Shown here: positions 1 through 5,577 of the stretch, one piece after another | Numbering within the stretch: the stretch's first letter is position 1 | How the letters are laid out: each line of letters starts with the position of its first letter | NCBI GenBank assembly: GCA_016218905.1 | Contig: JACRCS010000346.1 | Coordinates: 1-6,764 of the forward strand | DNA: 6,764 nt | Source: Deltaproteobacteria bacterium | GTDB lineage: Bacteria; Desulfobacterota_C; Deferrisomatia; Deferrisomatales; JACRMM01 | Reading direction: 5' to 3' | Translations under genes and position numbers: made by a program | The notes under the pieces: generated by a model | Told to the model about the DNA's origin: nothing | The model's input: the letters and a program-made list of their open reading frames with translations, nothing else | Database searches by the model: none

Positions 1-241
1 CTCCGATCGGCCGCAGGAGCGTGCCGGCCGGCCCGAGGACGCGTCCCTCCGCCCTTGGAGGGACGCCGGCTTCACCGGCGGGCGACCAGAAGAGACGAGG
101 CTCGGAGGAGAGAGCATAGACGGCGGTGGGCGGGGCAGGGCGAGGGGGGAAGAGGGCAGTGCGGAGGCCGGGGAGCCACCACGCCCCGGCGGCCAGGAGC
201 GCGAGGCCCAGGACGGCCCGGAGCTCGTCGCCGGCCCGCAT
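1..241 (-). CDS. Unrecognised membrane-anchored or exported protein, N-terminal 80 codons only (cut by left window edge)
   Basis: An ATG at 241-239 opens a frame that stays open for 80 codons to the window edge. It begins 6 bases after the cimA stop, as expected for the next operon gene. The product starts MRAGDELRAV. A hydrophobic stretch covers about residues 9-25 and contains a WWLPGL run, preceded by Arg2 and Arg8, which looks like a signal peptide or signal anchor. A Pro-rich linker follows (FPPRPAPP, residues 31-38), then a segment without a recognisable domain (residues 40-80). The ribosome binding site is weak (at best GAG at 251-253), so translation may be coupled to cimA. Short anchored proteins of this build include ComEA-like helix-hairpin-helix proteins, but that domain would lie outside the window, so this is only a guess. 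No function is assigned. Confidence 0.6.
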   Translation of the reverse strand, partial: MRAGDELRAVLGLALLAAGAWWLPGLRTALFPPRPAPPTAVYALSSEPRLFWSPAGEAGVPPRAEGRVLGPAGTLLRPIG

Positions 242-247
242 CAAGGG

Positions 248-1843
248 CTACTCGGCGAGTTCGCTGGGGGTCTTCCGCCGCCCCTCCTCGTCGCGCAGGA
301 GCTTGTACTCCAGCGAGTCGACGAGGCCTTCCCAGGAGGCCTGGATGATGTTCTCGCTCACTCCGACCGTGCCCCAGGTGTCGACGCCGTCGCTCGACTC
401 GATGAGGACGCGGACCCGCGAGCCCGTCCCGCCGCCGGAGTTCAGGACCCGCACCTTGAAGTCGACGAGCTTCACGTCCCGGATCGCGGGGTAGAACTTC
501 TCCAGCGCCTTCCGGAGCGCGGCGTCGAGGGCGTTGACCGGGCCGTTGCCGATGGCGGCCGTGTGCTCCACGACGCCGTCGACTTTCACCATGATGGTGG
601 CCTCGGCGAAGGGGTGCTCCCCCTCGTTCCGCTTCTCGTCGATCACCCGGAAGCCGACGAGGTCGAAGAACTTCCGGTGCTTCCCGATGCTCTTCTTGAG
701 CAGGATCTCGAAGCTCGCCTCGGCTCCCTCGTAGAGGTAGCCCTCGGCCTCCAGCTTCTTCATGCTCTCGAGGACCTCGACCGCGATGTCGCTCCCCTCC
801 TCGAGTCGGATCCCGAGCTCCCTCGCCTTGGACAGGACGTTCCCCCGGCCGGAGAGGTCGGAGACGAGGATGCGCTGGTCGTTGCCGACCGCCTTGGGGT
901 CGATGTGCTCGTAGGAGAGGGGATTACGCCGCACGGCCGAGACGTGGATCCCTCCCTTGTGCGCGAAGGCGCTGTCGCCGACGAAGGGCTGGTGCTTGTT
1001 GTGCTGGAGGTTGGCGAGCTCGTCCACGAAGCGGGCCACGTCCCGAAGGCGCTTCAGCCGGTCCATGGGGATGCACGAGCGGCCCATCTTGAGGATCAGG
1101 TTTGGGATGATGGAGATCAGGTTTGCGTTGCCGCACCGCTCCCCGTACCCGTTCACGGTTCCCTGGACGTGGCCCACGCCCGCCTCCACCGCGATCAGGG
1201 TGTTCGAGACGGCGAGCTCCGCGTCGTTGTGGCAGTGGATCCCGAGCGGAACCGAGACCTTCGCCTTCACGTCCGAGATGATCTGCCGTACCTCCCAAGG
1301 GAGGCTCCCGCCGTTCGTGTCGCAGAGGACGAGGACGTCCGCGCCGCCCCGGACCGCGGCCGAGAGCGTCTCCAGGGCGTACTCGGGGTTGGCCTTGTAG
1401 CCGTCGAAGAAGTGCTCGGCGTCGTAGATGACCTCCGGCACGCGCTCCTTCAGGAAGCGGATGCTCTTGTCGATGATCTCGAGGTTCTTGGGAAGCGTCG
1501 TGCGGAGCACGTCCTCCACGTGCAGGTCCCAGGTCTTCCCGACGACGGTCACGACCGGGGTGGCAGCCTCGAGGAGCGCCTGGATGTTGGCGTCGTCCTC
1601 GGGCTCCACGTCCACCCGGCACGTGCTCCCGAAGGCGGCGAGCTTCGCGGTCTTGAGGCGGAGCGAGCGGGCTTCCTGGAAGAACTGGATGTCGCGGGGA
1701 TTGGAGCCGGGCCAGCCGCCCTCCACGTAGTGGATCCCCAGGCCGTCGAGCCGCTGGGCGATCCGCAGCTTGTCCTCGACCGTGAAGGAGACGTCCTCGC
1801 CCTGAGCCCCGTCGCGGAGCGTCGTGTCGTAGATCCGAACCAT
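248..1843 (-). CDS. cimA: (R)-citramalate synthase
   Basis: Condenses pyruvate and acetyl-CoA to (R)-citramalate, the first step of the threonine-independent route to 2-oxobutyrate and isoleucine; cytoplasmic. The 531-residue product is full length for the CimA subgroup of the 2-isopropylmalate synthase family. The N-terminal HMGL-like TIM barrel carries the DTTLRDG signature (residues 6-12; Arg10 and Asp11 expected at the active site), the metal ligands in HCHND (His203, His205) and GERCGNANL around Asn239, and [10 protein letters not shown] (295-304). A linker follows, then a LeuA-type regulatory domain (about 405-515), the usual site of isoleucine feedback. The opening [13 protein letters not shown] and the EGGWPGSNP segment (41-49) are typical of CimA rather than LeuA or homocitrate synthase. 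The ATG at 1843 lies 7 bases after the lysC stop. A GAGG (1849-1852) overlaps that stop with 5-base spacing. All key residues look intact. Confidence 0.94.
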   Translation of the reverse strand: MVRIYDTTLRDGAQGEDVSFTVEDKLRIAQRLDGLGIHYVEGGWPGSNPRDIQFFQEARSLRLKTAKLAAFGSTCRVDVEPEDDANIQALLEAATPVVTVVGKTWDLHVEDVLRTTLPKNLEIIDKSIRFLKERVPEVIYDAEHFFDGYKANPEYALETLSAAVRGGADVLVLCDTNGGSLPWEVRQIISDVKAKVSVPLGIHCHNDAELAVSNTLIAVEAGVGHVQGTVNGYGERCGNANLISIIPNLILKMGRSCIPMDRLKRLRDVARFVDELANLQHNKHQPFVGDSAFAHKGGIHVSAVRRNPLSYEHIDPKAVGNDQRILVSDLSGRGNVLSKARELGIRLEEGSDIAVEVLESMKKLEAEGYLYEGAEASFEILLKKSIGKHRKFFDLVGFRVIDEKRNEGEHPFAEATIMVKVDGVVEHTAAIGNGPVNALDAALRKALEKFYPAIRDVKLVDFKVRVLNSGGGTGSRVRVLIESSDGVDTWGTVGVSENIIQASWEGLVDSLEYKLLRDEEGRRKTPSELAE

Positions 1844-1848
1844 TCGCG

Positions 1849-1852
1849 CCTC
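1849..1852 (-). promoter_or_regulatory. Ribosome binding site of cimA, overlapping the lysC stop codon
   Basis: GAGG on the minus strand, 5 bases before the cimA ATG, shares bases with the TGA of lysC. A longer GGGGAG lies further up (1859-1864) but its 15-base spacing is poor. The arrangement suggests that ribosomes finishing lysC re-initiate on cimA. Confidence 0.5.
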
Positions 1853-2345
1853 AGCCCGCTCCCCGGTTCTCCTCCGAGAGCCCGAAAGCGTCGTGCAGCA
1901 CCCGGACGGCGAGCTCCACGTACTTCTCCTCGATGAGGCAGGAGACTTTGATCTCGGACGTGGAGATCATGAGAATGTTGATCCCTTCCCCCGCCAGCAC
2001 GTCGAACATCTTCGAGGCGACGCCGGCGTGGCTGCGCATGCCGACGCCGACGATGGAGATCTTGGCGATGCCCGTGTCGGACGTGACCGGTTCGCCGCCG
2101 AGTTCCTGGATGACCGGCTCGATGACGGCGAGCGCGCGCTTCAGGTCCGACTTCGGTACGGTGAAGGTCATGGCCGCCCGGCCGCTCTCGCCCACGTTCT
2201 GGACGATCATGTCGACGACGATGCTCTTCTCGGCCAAGGGCCCGAAGATCCGGGCCGCGACGCCCGGGCGGTCGGGCACGCCCCGGAGGGTGACCTTCGC
2301 CTCGTTTCGATCGTAGGCGACGCCCGCGACGACGACCTCTTCCAT
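1851..2345 (-). CDS. lysC: Aspartate kinase beta subunit from an internal in-frame start of lysC
   Basis: In the alpha2-beta2 aspartate kinases of Bacillus and Corynebacterium, the same gene also yields a beta subunit consisting of the ACT region, from an internal start near codon 250. Here Met247 (ATG at 2345-2343) begins [12 protein letters not shown], just before ACT domain 1, and would give a 164-residue protein, close to the known beta lengths. GAGGAGG at 2354-2360 stands 8 bases upstream, stronger than the site of several full genes in this window; it is encoded by Glu242-Glu243-Asp244. The sequence directly shows the start and its binding site. That it is used is an inference from the family. 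Confidence 0.72.
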   Translation of the reverse strand: MEEVVVAGVAYDRNEAKVTLRGVPDRPGVAARIFGPLAEKSIVVDMIVQNVGESGRAAMTFTVPKSDLKRALAVIEPVIQELGGEPVTSDTGIAKISIVGVGMRSHAGVASKMFDVLAGEGINILMISTSEIKVSCLIEEKYVELAVRVLHDAFGLSEENRGAG

Positions 2346-3083
2346 CCCTTGATCCTCCTCGACCACCCAGGTCCCCTCGACTTCGCTGAAGGAGGAGCGG
2401 ACGTGGATCGGCACCTTGTACTTCATGGCGAACTCGACGGAGCGGATCTGGAGCACCTTGGCCCCTAAGCTCGCGAGCTCGAGCATCTCCTCGTAGGAGA
2501 TCCGGTGGAGCTTTCGGGCCTTATCGTAGACGTTGGGGTCGGTCGTGTAGACGCCGTCCACGTCGGTGTAGATCTCGCAGACGTCGGCCTTGAGTGCCGC
2601 GGCCATGGCCACCGCGCTCGTATCCGAGCCTCCGCGGCCGAGCGTCGTGATGTTGCCGTGGTCGTCCACGCCCTGGAACCCGGCGATGACCACGACCTTT
2701 CCGTCGGCGAGGGCCCGCTGGACCGGCTCTCGGTCGATGCGGGCGATCCGCGCCTTCGTAAAGGCCGAGTCGGTGCGAACTTGGACCTGGGCTCCCGTCA
2801 TGGAGACCGCGGGGACGCCCGCTGCGATGAGCGTCATCGAGAGCAGGGCGATCGTGACCTGCTCGCCGGTCGCCATGAGGACGTCGAGCTCGCGCTCGTC
2901 GGGGAGCTCCGTCACCTGGTGGGCGAGCGCGACCAGGTTGTTCGTGGCGCCCGACATGGCGGACACCACGACCACCACGTCATGGCCCTGGGCTCGGTAC
3001 GCGGCGACGCGCTTCGCGACGTTCTGGATCCGCTCCACGTCGCCGACGGACGTCCCGCCGTACTTCTGGACGACGAGCGACAT
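1851..3083 (-). CDS. lysC: Aspartate kinase, alpha subunit (monofunctional, two ACT domains)
   Basis: Phosphorylates L-aspartate with ATP, the committed step towards lysine, threonine and methionine; cytoplasmic. The 410-residue length matches the Bacillus/Corynebacterium alpha-beta class of LysC. The kinase domain shows KYGGTSVG (7-14), [10 protein letters not shown] (39-48), [11 protein letters not shown] (149-159) and [15 protein letters not shown] (170-184). ACT domain 1 (about 264-335) has [12 protein letters not shown] and VQNVG; ACT domain 2 (about 341-405) has [15 protein letters not shown]. These domains normally bind lysine and/or threonine for feedback inhibition; which one cannot be read from sequence alone. 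The ATG at 3083 is chosen over an in-frame GTG at 3116 because it starts directly at the conserved [10 protein letters not shown], has AAGGAAGG 8 bases upstream, and leaves a 4-base gap after lpd instead of an overlap. Confidence 0.95.
   Translation of the reverse strand: MSLVVQKYGGTSVGDVERIQNVAKRVAAYRAQGHDVVVVVSAMSGATNNLVALAHQVTELPDERELDVLMATGEQVTIALLSMTLIAAGVPAVSMTGAQVQVRTDSAFTKARIARIDREPVQRALADGKVVVIAGFQGVDDHGNITTLGRGGSDTSAVAMAAALKADVCEIYTDVDGVYTTDPNVYDKARKLHRISYEEMLELASLGAKVLQIRSVEFAMKYKVPIHVRSSFSEVEGTWVVEEDQGMEEVVVAGVAYDRNEAKVTLRGVPDRPGVAARIFGPLAEKSIVVDMIVQNVGESGRAAMTFTVPKSDLKRALAVIEPVIQELGGEPVTSDTGIAKISIVGVGMRSHAGVASKMFDVLAGEGINILMISTSEIKVSCLIEEKYVELAVRVLHDAFGLSEENRGAG
2354..2360 (-). 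promoter_or_regulatory. Internal Shine-Dalgarno sequence for the LysC beta subunit
   Basis: GAGGAGG inside the lysC reading frame, 8 bases before the in-frame ATG of codon 247. Position, spacing and frame all match the known dual-start layout of alpha-beta aspartate kinases. Confidence 0.7.
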
Positions 3084-3087
3084 CCCG

Positions 3088-4491
3088 TCAGCCTTCCTTG
3101 GCGACCTTCCGGCCACGGTGGATCGAGAGCCCCATGGTGTCCTCGCTGGCCTCGAGGATCACCTCGCTCACCGTGGGGTGGACGTGGATGGTCGTCACGA
3201 TGTCGCCCGGAGAGGCCTCCATCCGCATGGCCACCGCGATCTCGCCGACGATGTCGGAGGCATGGGCACCGACGATGCTCGCGCCCAGGAGTCGGCCCGT
3301 GTCGACGTCCGAGAGGACCTTGATGAAGCCCTCCGGCTCGCCCATGCAGAGGGCCTTGCCGCTGGCCGCGAAGGAGAAGCGCCCGGTCTTGTACTCGACC
3401 TTCTGCTGCTTCAGCTCGGCTTCCTTGGCGCCGACGCCGGCCACCTCCGGTGAGGTGAAGATCGCGTACGGCACGACGGCGTAGTCCATCCAGTACTTCT
3501 TGCCGAGAGCGTTGTGCATGGCGACGATGCCCTCACTCGTGGCCACGTGGGCGAGGAGGTACTGGCCGACCACGTCGCCCACCGCGTAGATGCCGGGCAC
3601 GGCGGTCTCCATCTCGTCGTTGACGACCACGCGTCCCTTCTTGTCGAGGTCGACACCGGCCTTCTCGAGGCCGAGCCCGCGCGAGTTGTAGGCCCTGCCC
3701 ACCGCGACCACCACCCGGTCGCACGCGAGCTCTTCCCCGCCTTCGATGGTGACGGCCGCGCCGCTGCTGCGACCCTCCGCGCCTTCGACCTTCACGCCCG
3801 TGCGGATCTCCACGCCTCGCGCTTCGAGGCTCTTCTGGACCGCCCGGGAGACCTCCTTGTCCTCGGTCGGGAGGATTCGGTCCAGGAGCTCGAGGACGAA
3901 GACCTTGGTCCCGAAGGAGGCGAAGATGTTCGCGAGCTCGCAGCCGTTCACGCCTCCGCCGATGATCGCCAGGCGGGCCGGCAGCTCCGTCAGGTCCCAG
4001 ACCTGGTCGGTCGTGATGATGCGGTTTCCGTCGACGGGCGAGTTCGCCAGTTCCGCCGGGCGAGAGCCCGTGGCGATGATGACACTCCTCGCCTTGAGGA
4101 GCGACTTGGAGCCGTCGGCTGCCGTCACCTGGATGGTATCGGGCGCGGTCAGAGCGCCCCGGCCCTGGACGACGTCCACCCCGTGGCCTTTGAGGAGCTT
4201 CCCCACGCCGTTGACGAGGTCTGCGACGACCTTGTTCTTGCGTCCGACGCAGGCGCGCAGGTCGAAGCCTCGCAGCTCCGCCTGGATCCCGAACTCCGAC
4301 GCCCGCCGGAGAGACTCCATGCGTCGGGCGCTCTCGTAGAAGGCCTTGGACGGGATGCAGCCCCTGTTGAGGCAGGTCCCGCCGAGGGCTCCCTCTTCGA
4401 TGACGCAAACCTTTGCGCCGAGTTGCCCGCCGCGGATGGCTGCAACGTACCCGCCGGGTCCTCCGCCGAGGACGGCCACATCATAGGTCAT
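3088..4491 (-). CDS. lpdA: Dihydrolipoyl dehydrogenase (E3)
   Basis: FAD flavoprotein that re-oxidises dihydrolipoyl groups with NAD+, serving pyruvate and other 2-oxoacid dehydrogenase complexes and the glycine cleavage system. The 467-residue chain is of normal length. It shows the FAD-binding GGGPGG (9-14), the redox disulfide in [13 protein letters not shown] (Cys40, Cys45), an NAD-binding GGGVNG (178-183) with Glu201 at the end of the next strand as in NAD-specific enzymes, a second FAD motif GIYAVGDV (300-307), and the catalytic His438/Glu443 dyad in HPTVSE. Two in-frame ATGs exist, at 4497 and 4491. The downstream one is chosen because the GGAGG at 4498-4502 abuts the first but sits 6 bases from the second. 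The start overlaps tsaE by 11 bases. No E1 or E2 gene is present. The Asn in GGGVNG is unusual, since Ile is common there. Glutathione or mercuric reductase is less likely given the HPTVSE dyad and the overall fit. Confidence 0.93.
   Translation of the reverse strand: MTYDVAVLGGGPGGYVAAIRGGQLGAKVCVIEEGALGGTCLNRGCIPSKAFYESARRMESLRRASEFGIQAELRGFDLRACVGRKNKVVADLVNGVGKLLKGHGVDVVQGRGALTAPDTIQVTAADGSKSLLKARSVIIATGSRPAELANSPVDGNRIITTDQVWDLTELPARLAIIGGGVNGCELANIFASFGTKVFVLELLDRILPTEDKEVSRAVQKSLEARGVEIRTGVKVEGAEGRSSGAAVTIEGGEELACDRVVVAVGRAYNSRGLGLEKAGVDLDKKGRVVVNDEMETAVPGIYAVGDVVGQYLLAHVATSEGIVAMHNALGKKYWMDYAVVPYAIFTSPEVAGVGAKEAELKQQKVEYKTGRFSFAASGKALCMGEPEGFIKVLSDVDTGRLLGASIVGAHASDIVGEIAVAMRMEASPGDIVTTIHVHPTVSEVILEASEDTMGLSIHRGRKVAKEG
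3092..3099 (-). promoter_or_regulatory. Ribosome binding site of lysC, inside the end of lpd
   Basis: AAGGAAGG lies in the last codons of the upstream lpd gene, 8 bases before the ATG at 3083. It decides the lysC start in favour of 3083 over the in-frame GTG at 3116. Confidence 0.75.
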
Positions 4492-4987
4492 CTGCATCCT
4501 CCCTCGCGATCTTGACCGGCAGCGCCTCTGCCAGCCGGCTCAGTAGGGCGGCGCTCCGGGGGCCGCAAGCTTCAAACAACAGAGTGCGTTCTTCTGGAGC
4601 CGTCAGAAGAAACCGCACCGTGAGTCGATCTGGGGGGACTTCCGGCAAAAAGAGATCTGGCCATTCTATCACGCTGATCCCTGTACCGAACAGGGCTTCG
4701 TCGAGGCCGAGATCCTCCAAGTCGCCCTGCTCCGAGAGCCGGTAGAGATCCAGGTGGTGGAGCGTCAGACGGCCCTCGTAACTCTTGTGCAGGGTGAAGG
4801 TCGGGCTGGAGACGTACTGCGGGCGGGGTACCTCGATCCCGCGGGCGACTCCCTTCGTGAAGACCGTCTTCCCCGCCGCCAGGGGTCCGTGGAGCGCCAC
4901 CACCGTGCCGGGTTCCGCCAGGCGGCCGACCGACGCCCCGATCGCCTCCGTCTCTTCGGGCGATCGCGACCGGAGCTCGAGGGTCAA
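4481..4987 (-). CDS. tsaE: tRNA t6A37 biosynthesis ATPase TsaE
   Basis: ATPase that works with TsaD and TsaB in forming N6-threonylcarbamoyladenosine at position 37 of ANN-decoding tRNAs; cytoplasmic. The 168 residues match the family. Visible are the Walker A GPLAAGKT (34-41), the switch-like SPTFTL (61-66), the Walker B-like HHLDLYRL (77-84, Asp80) and VIEWPD (106-111, Glu108), all landmarks of the YjeE/TsaE family. The start is a TTG (4987-4985) that overlaps the TGA of the CBS gene as TTGA. No good ribosome binding site precedes it, so translation is probably coupled to the CBS gene. The first later alternative, a GTG near codon 29, would come too close to the P-loop. The reading frame ends inside the lpdA start region. 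The C-terminal half, about 4560-4720, is visibly less GC-rich than its surroundings. Confidence 0.93.
   Translation of the reverse strand: MTLELRSRSPEETEAIGASVGRLAEPGTVVALHGPLAAGKTVFTKGVARGIEVPRPQYVSSPTFTLHKSYEGRLTLHHLDLYRLSEQGDLEDLGLDEALFGTGISVIEWPDLFLPEVPPDRLTVRFLLTAPEERTLLFEACGPRSAALLSRLAEALPVKIAREDADDL
4498..4505 (-). promoter_or_regulatory. Ribosome binding site of lpdA, inside the end of tsaE
   Basis: GAGGGAGG in the tail of tsaE. Its 3' end touches an ATG at 4497, leaving no spacing, but is 6 bases from the second in-frame ATG at 4491. This argues that translation starts at [10 protein letters not shown], not MQMTYD. Confidence 0.7.
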
Positions 4988-5439
4988 GGTGCCGCCATGG
5001 CGCGGATCACGTCGAGCTTCCCGATCACGCCGACGAGACGTCCGTCCTGGTCGACCACCGGAATCGTGTGGACGCCGCGTTCGCTCATGAGCGTCGCCAC
5101 CTCCGAGACCGTCGCCTCGGGCTGGACCGTCACGGGCTCGCGGGTCATGATCTCCTGAACCGTCGTGGCCGCGACCCGCCGGACCTCCTCCTCGAGGCCC
5201 TTGGACGTGCCGAGGATAAAGACGGAGTCGAAGAGCGCGAACGTGGTCGGAATGTGGAGGCGCTCGTTCTGGTGGATCAGGTCCGTCTCGGTGACGACCC
5301 CGAGGAGGCTCCCCTCGGCGCCCAGCACGGGGAACCCGCTTACCCTCTGCTCGGAGAAGCGCCGGGCGAGCTCGTCCAGCGGCATCTGCGGGGGAACGGT
5401 GAACACCTCGCGGGTCATGATGTCCTTGGCCTTCTTCAT
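4984..5439 (-). CDS. Two-CBS-domain protein
   Basis: A stand-alone pair of CBS domains (151 residues), a fold that usually senses adenine nucleotides or S-adenosylmethionine and regulates a partner. CBS1 spans about residues 1-60 with DIMTREVFTV near its start and GVVTETDLI (47-55) at its end. CBS2 spans about 92-150 with EIMTREPVTV and GVIGKLDVI (137-145). Thr50, Asp53 and Asp143 sit where ribose or phosphate contacts are expected. The linker LHIPTTFALFDSVF (61-74) resembles CBS proteins I associate with deltaproteobacteria. No other domain or membrane segment is present. The ATG at 5439 is supported by AAAGGAG at 9-base spacing; the open frame extends upstream to 5544 but runs through the structured gap and adds no CBS sequence. 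The stop overlaps the TTG start of tsaE. The ligand and partner cannot be told from sequence. Confidence 0.9.
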   Translation of the reverse strand: MKKAKDIMTREVFTVPPQMPLDELARRFSEQRVSGFPVLGAEGSLLGVVTETDLIHQNERLHIPTTFALFDSVFILGTSKGLEEEVRRVAATTVQEIMTREPVTVQPEATVSEVATLMSERGVHTIPVVDQDGRLVGVIGKLDVIRAMAAP

Positions 5440-5448
5440 GTCGCCGAT

Positions 5449-5455
5449 CTCCTTT
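5449..5455 (-). promoter_or_regulatory. Ribosome binding site of the CBS gene
   Basis: AAAGGAG, 9 bases before the ATG at 5439, the best-formed site at any gene after the only real gap in the window. It fixes the CBS start. Its first two bases fall in the arm of a small hairpin (5454-5466). Confidence 0.8.
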
Positions 5456-5466
5456 CGCGGCGCGAA
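5454..5466 (-). promoter_or_regulatory. Small hairpin bordering the CBS ribosome binding site
   Basis: The arms 5454-5458 and 5462-5466 pair perfectly (TTCGC with GCGAA) around a 3-base loop. In the minus-strand transcript the 3' arm runs into the first two bases of the AAAGGAG at 5449-5455, so the fold could modulate access to it. Five pairs in GC-rich DNA can arise by chance. Confidence 0.35.
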
Positions 5467-5473
5467 GTGTTGC

Positions 5474-5491
5474 TTAACAGGCTGCTGAAAA
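5474..5491 (-). repeat. Insertion-sequence-end-like motif (possible remnant)
   Basis: Read on the minus strand this is TTTTCAGCAGCCTGTTAA, which resembles a terminal sequence I recall flanking transposase genes in many bacterial genomes. No transposase, second end or clear target duplication is visible in the window. It stands alone between nnr and the CBS gene. It is also part of an imperfect hairpin: CAGGCTG at 5478-5484 pairs with CAGTCTG at 5493-5499, with one G-T pair on the plus strand or an A-C mismatch on the minus strand. The identification rests on memory of the motif, not on a search. Confidence 0.35.
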
Positions 5492-5502
5492 CCAGTCTGT
5501 GT

Positions 5503-5574
5503 GCGCCCCACGCCCCCACGATGGGGGTGCATCCCGGAGCCCACGGAAGGGCGGGAGGGATGAGGATGGGGCGC
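5503..5574 (-). other. Nested inverted repeats forming a potential three-way junction RNA after nnr
   Basis: An outer 8-base perfect inverted repeat (5503-5510 with 5567-5574, GCGCCCCA with TGGGGCGC) encloses two hairpins that abut exactly. Hairpin A pairs 5513-5518 with 5522-5527 (CCCCCA with TGGGGG, 3-base loop), plus an outer 5511-5529 pair. Hairpin B pairs 5530-5535 with 5557-5562 (CATCCC with GGGATG), with an inner 5539-5542/5549-5552 helix. Only 4 bases (5563-5566) remain unpaired at the junction. On the minus strand the structure begins 3 bases after the nnr stop and would lie in the leader of the CBS gene. No T-run follows hairpin A or the outer stem, so a standard intrinsic terminator is not supported. 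It could be a processing or attenuation element, a folded mobile remnant, or chance pairing in GC-rich DNA. No known riboswitch was recognised. Confidence 0.4.
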
Positions 5575-5577
5575 CTA

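Noticed and set aside
563..1936. A 457-codon plus-strand open frame antisense to cimA and the end of lysC
   Set aside because: Its product is rich in Val, Asp, Arg and Leu with no recognisable motif. Long antisense frames are expected opposite GC-rich genes, and the minus-strand frame encodes an intact CimA.
3084..3116. GTG start at 3116 for lysC
   Set aside because: It adds 11 residues before the conserved N-terminal KYGGTSVG region and overlaps lpdA. The ATG at 3083 has a good Shine-Dalgarno at 8-base spacing.
3514..4515. A 333-codon plus-strand open frame antisense to lpdA
   Set aside because: It is a shadow of the lpdA coding frame, with low-complexity composition and no domain.
5471..5500. 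Sigma-70 type promoter for the CBS gene in the AT-richer part of the gap
   Set aside because: A TTTTCA can be found, but no acceptable -10 hexamer stands about 17 bases downstream of it.
5511..5529. Hairpin A as an intrinsic terminator of nnr
   Set aside because: The stem is GC-rich but no run of T follows it on either strand, so termination is not supported by the classical pattern.
5440..5544. Upstream extension of the CBS protein to a start at 5544
   Set aside because: It would translate the palindromic gap into sequence unrelated to CBS domains. The AAAGGAG before the ATG at 5439 and the MKKAKDIMT start fit the family.
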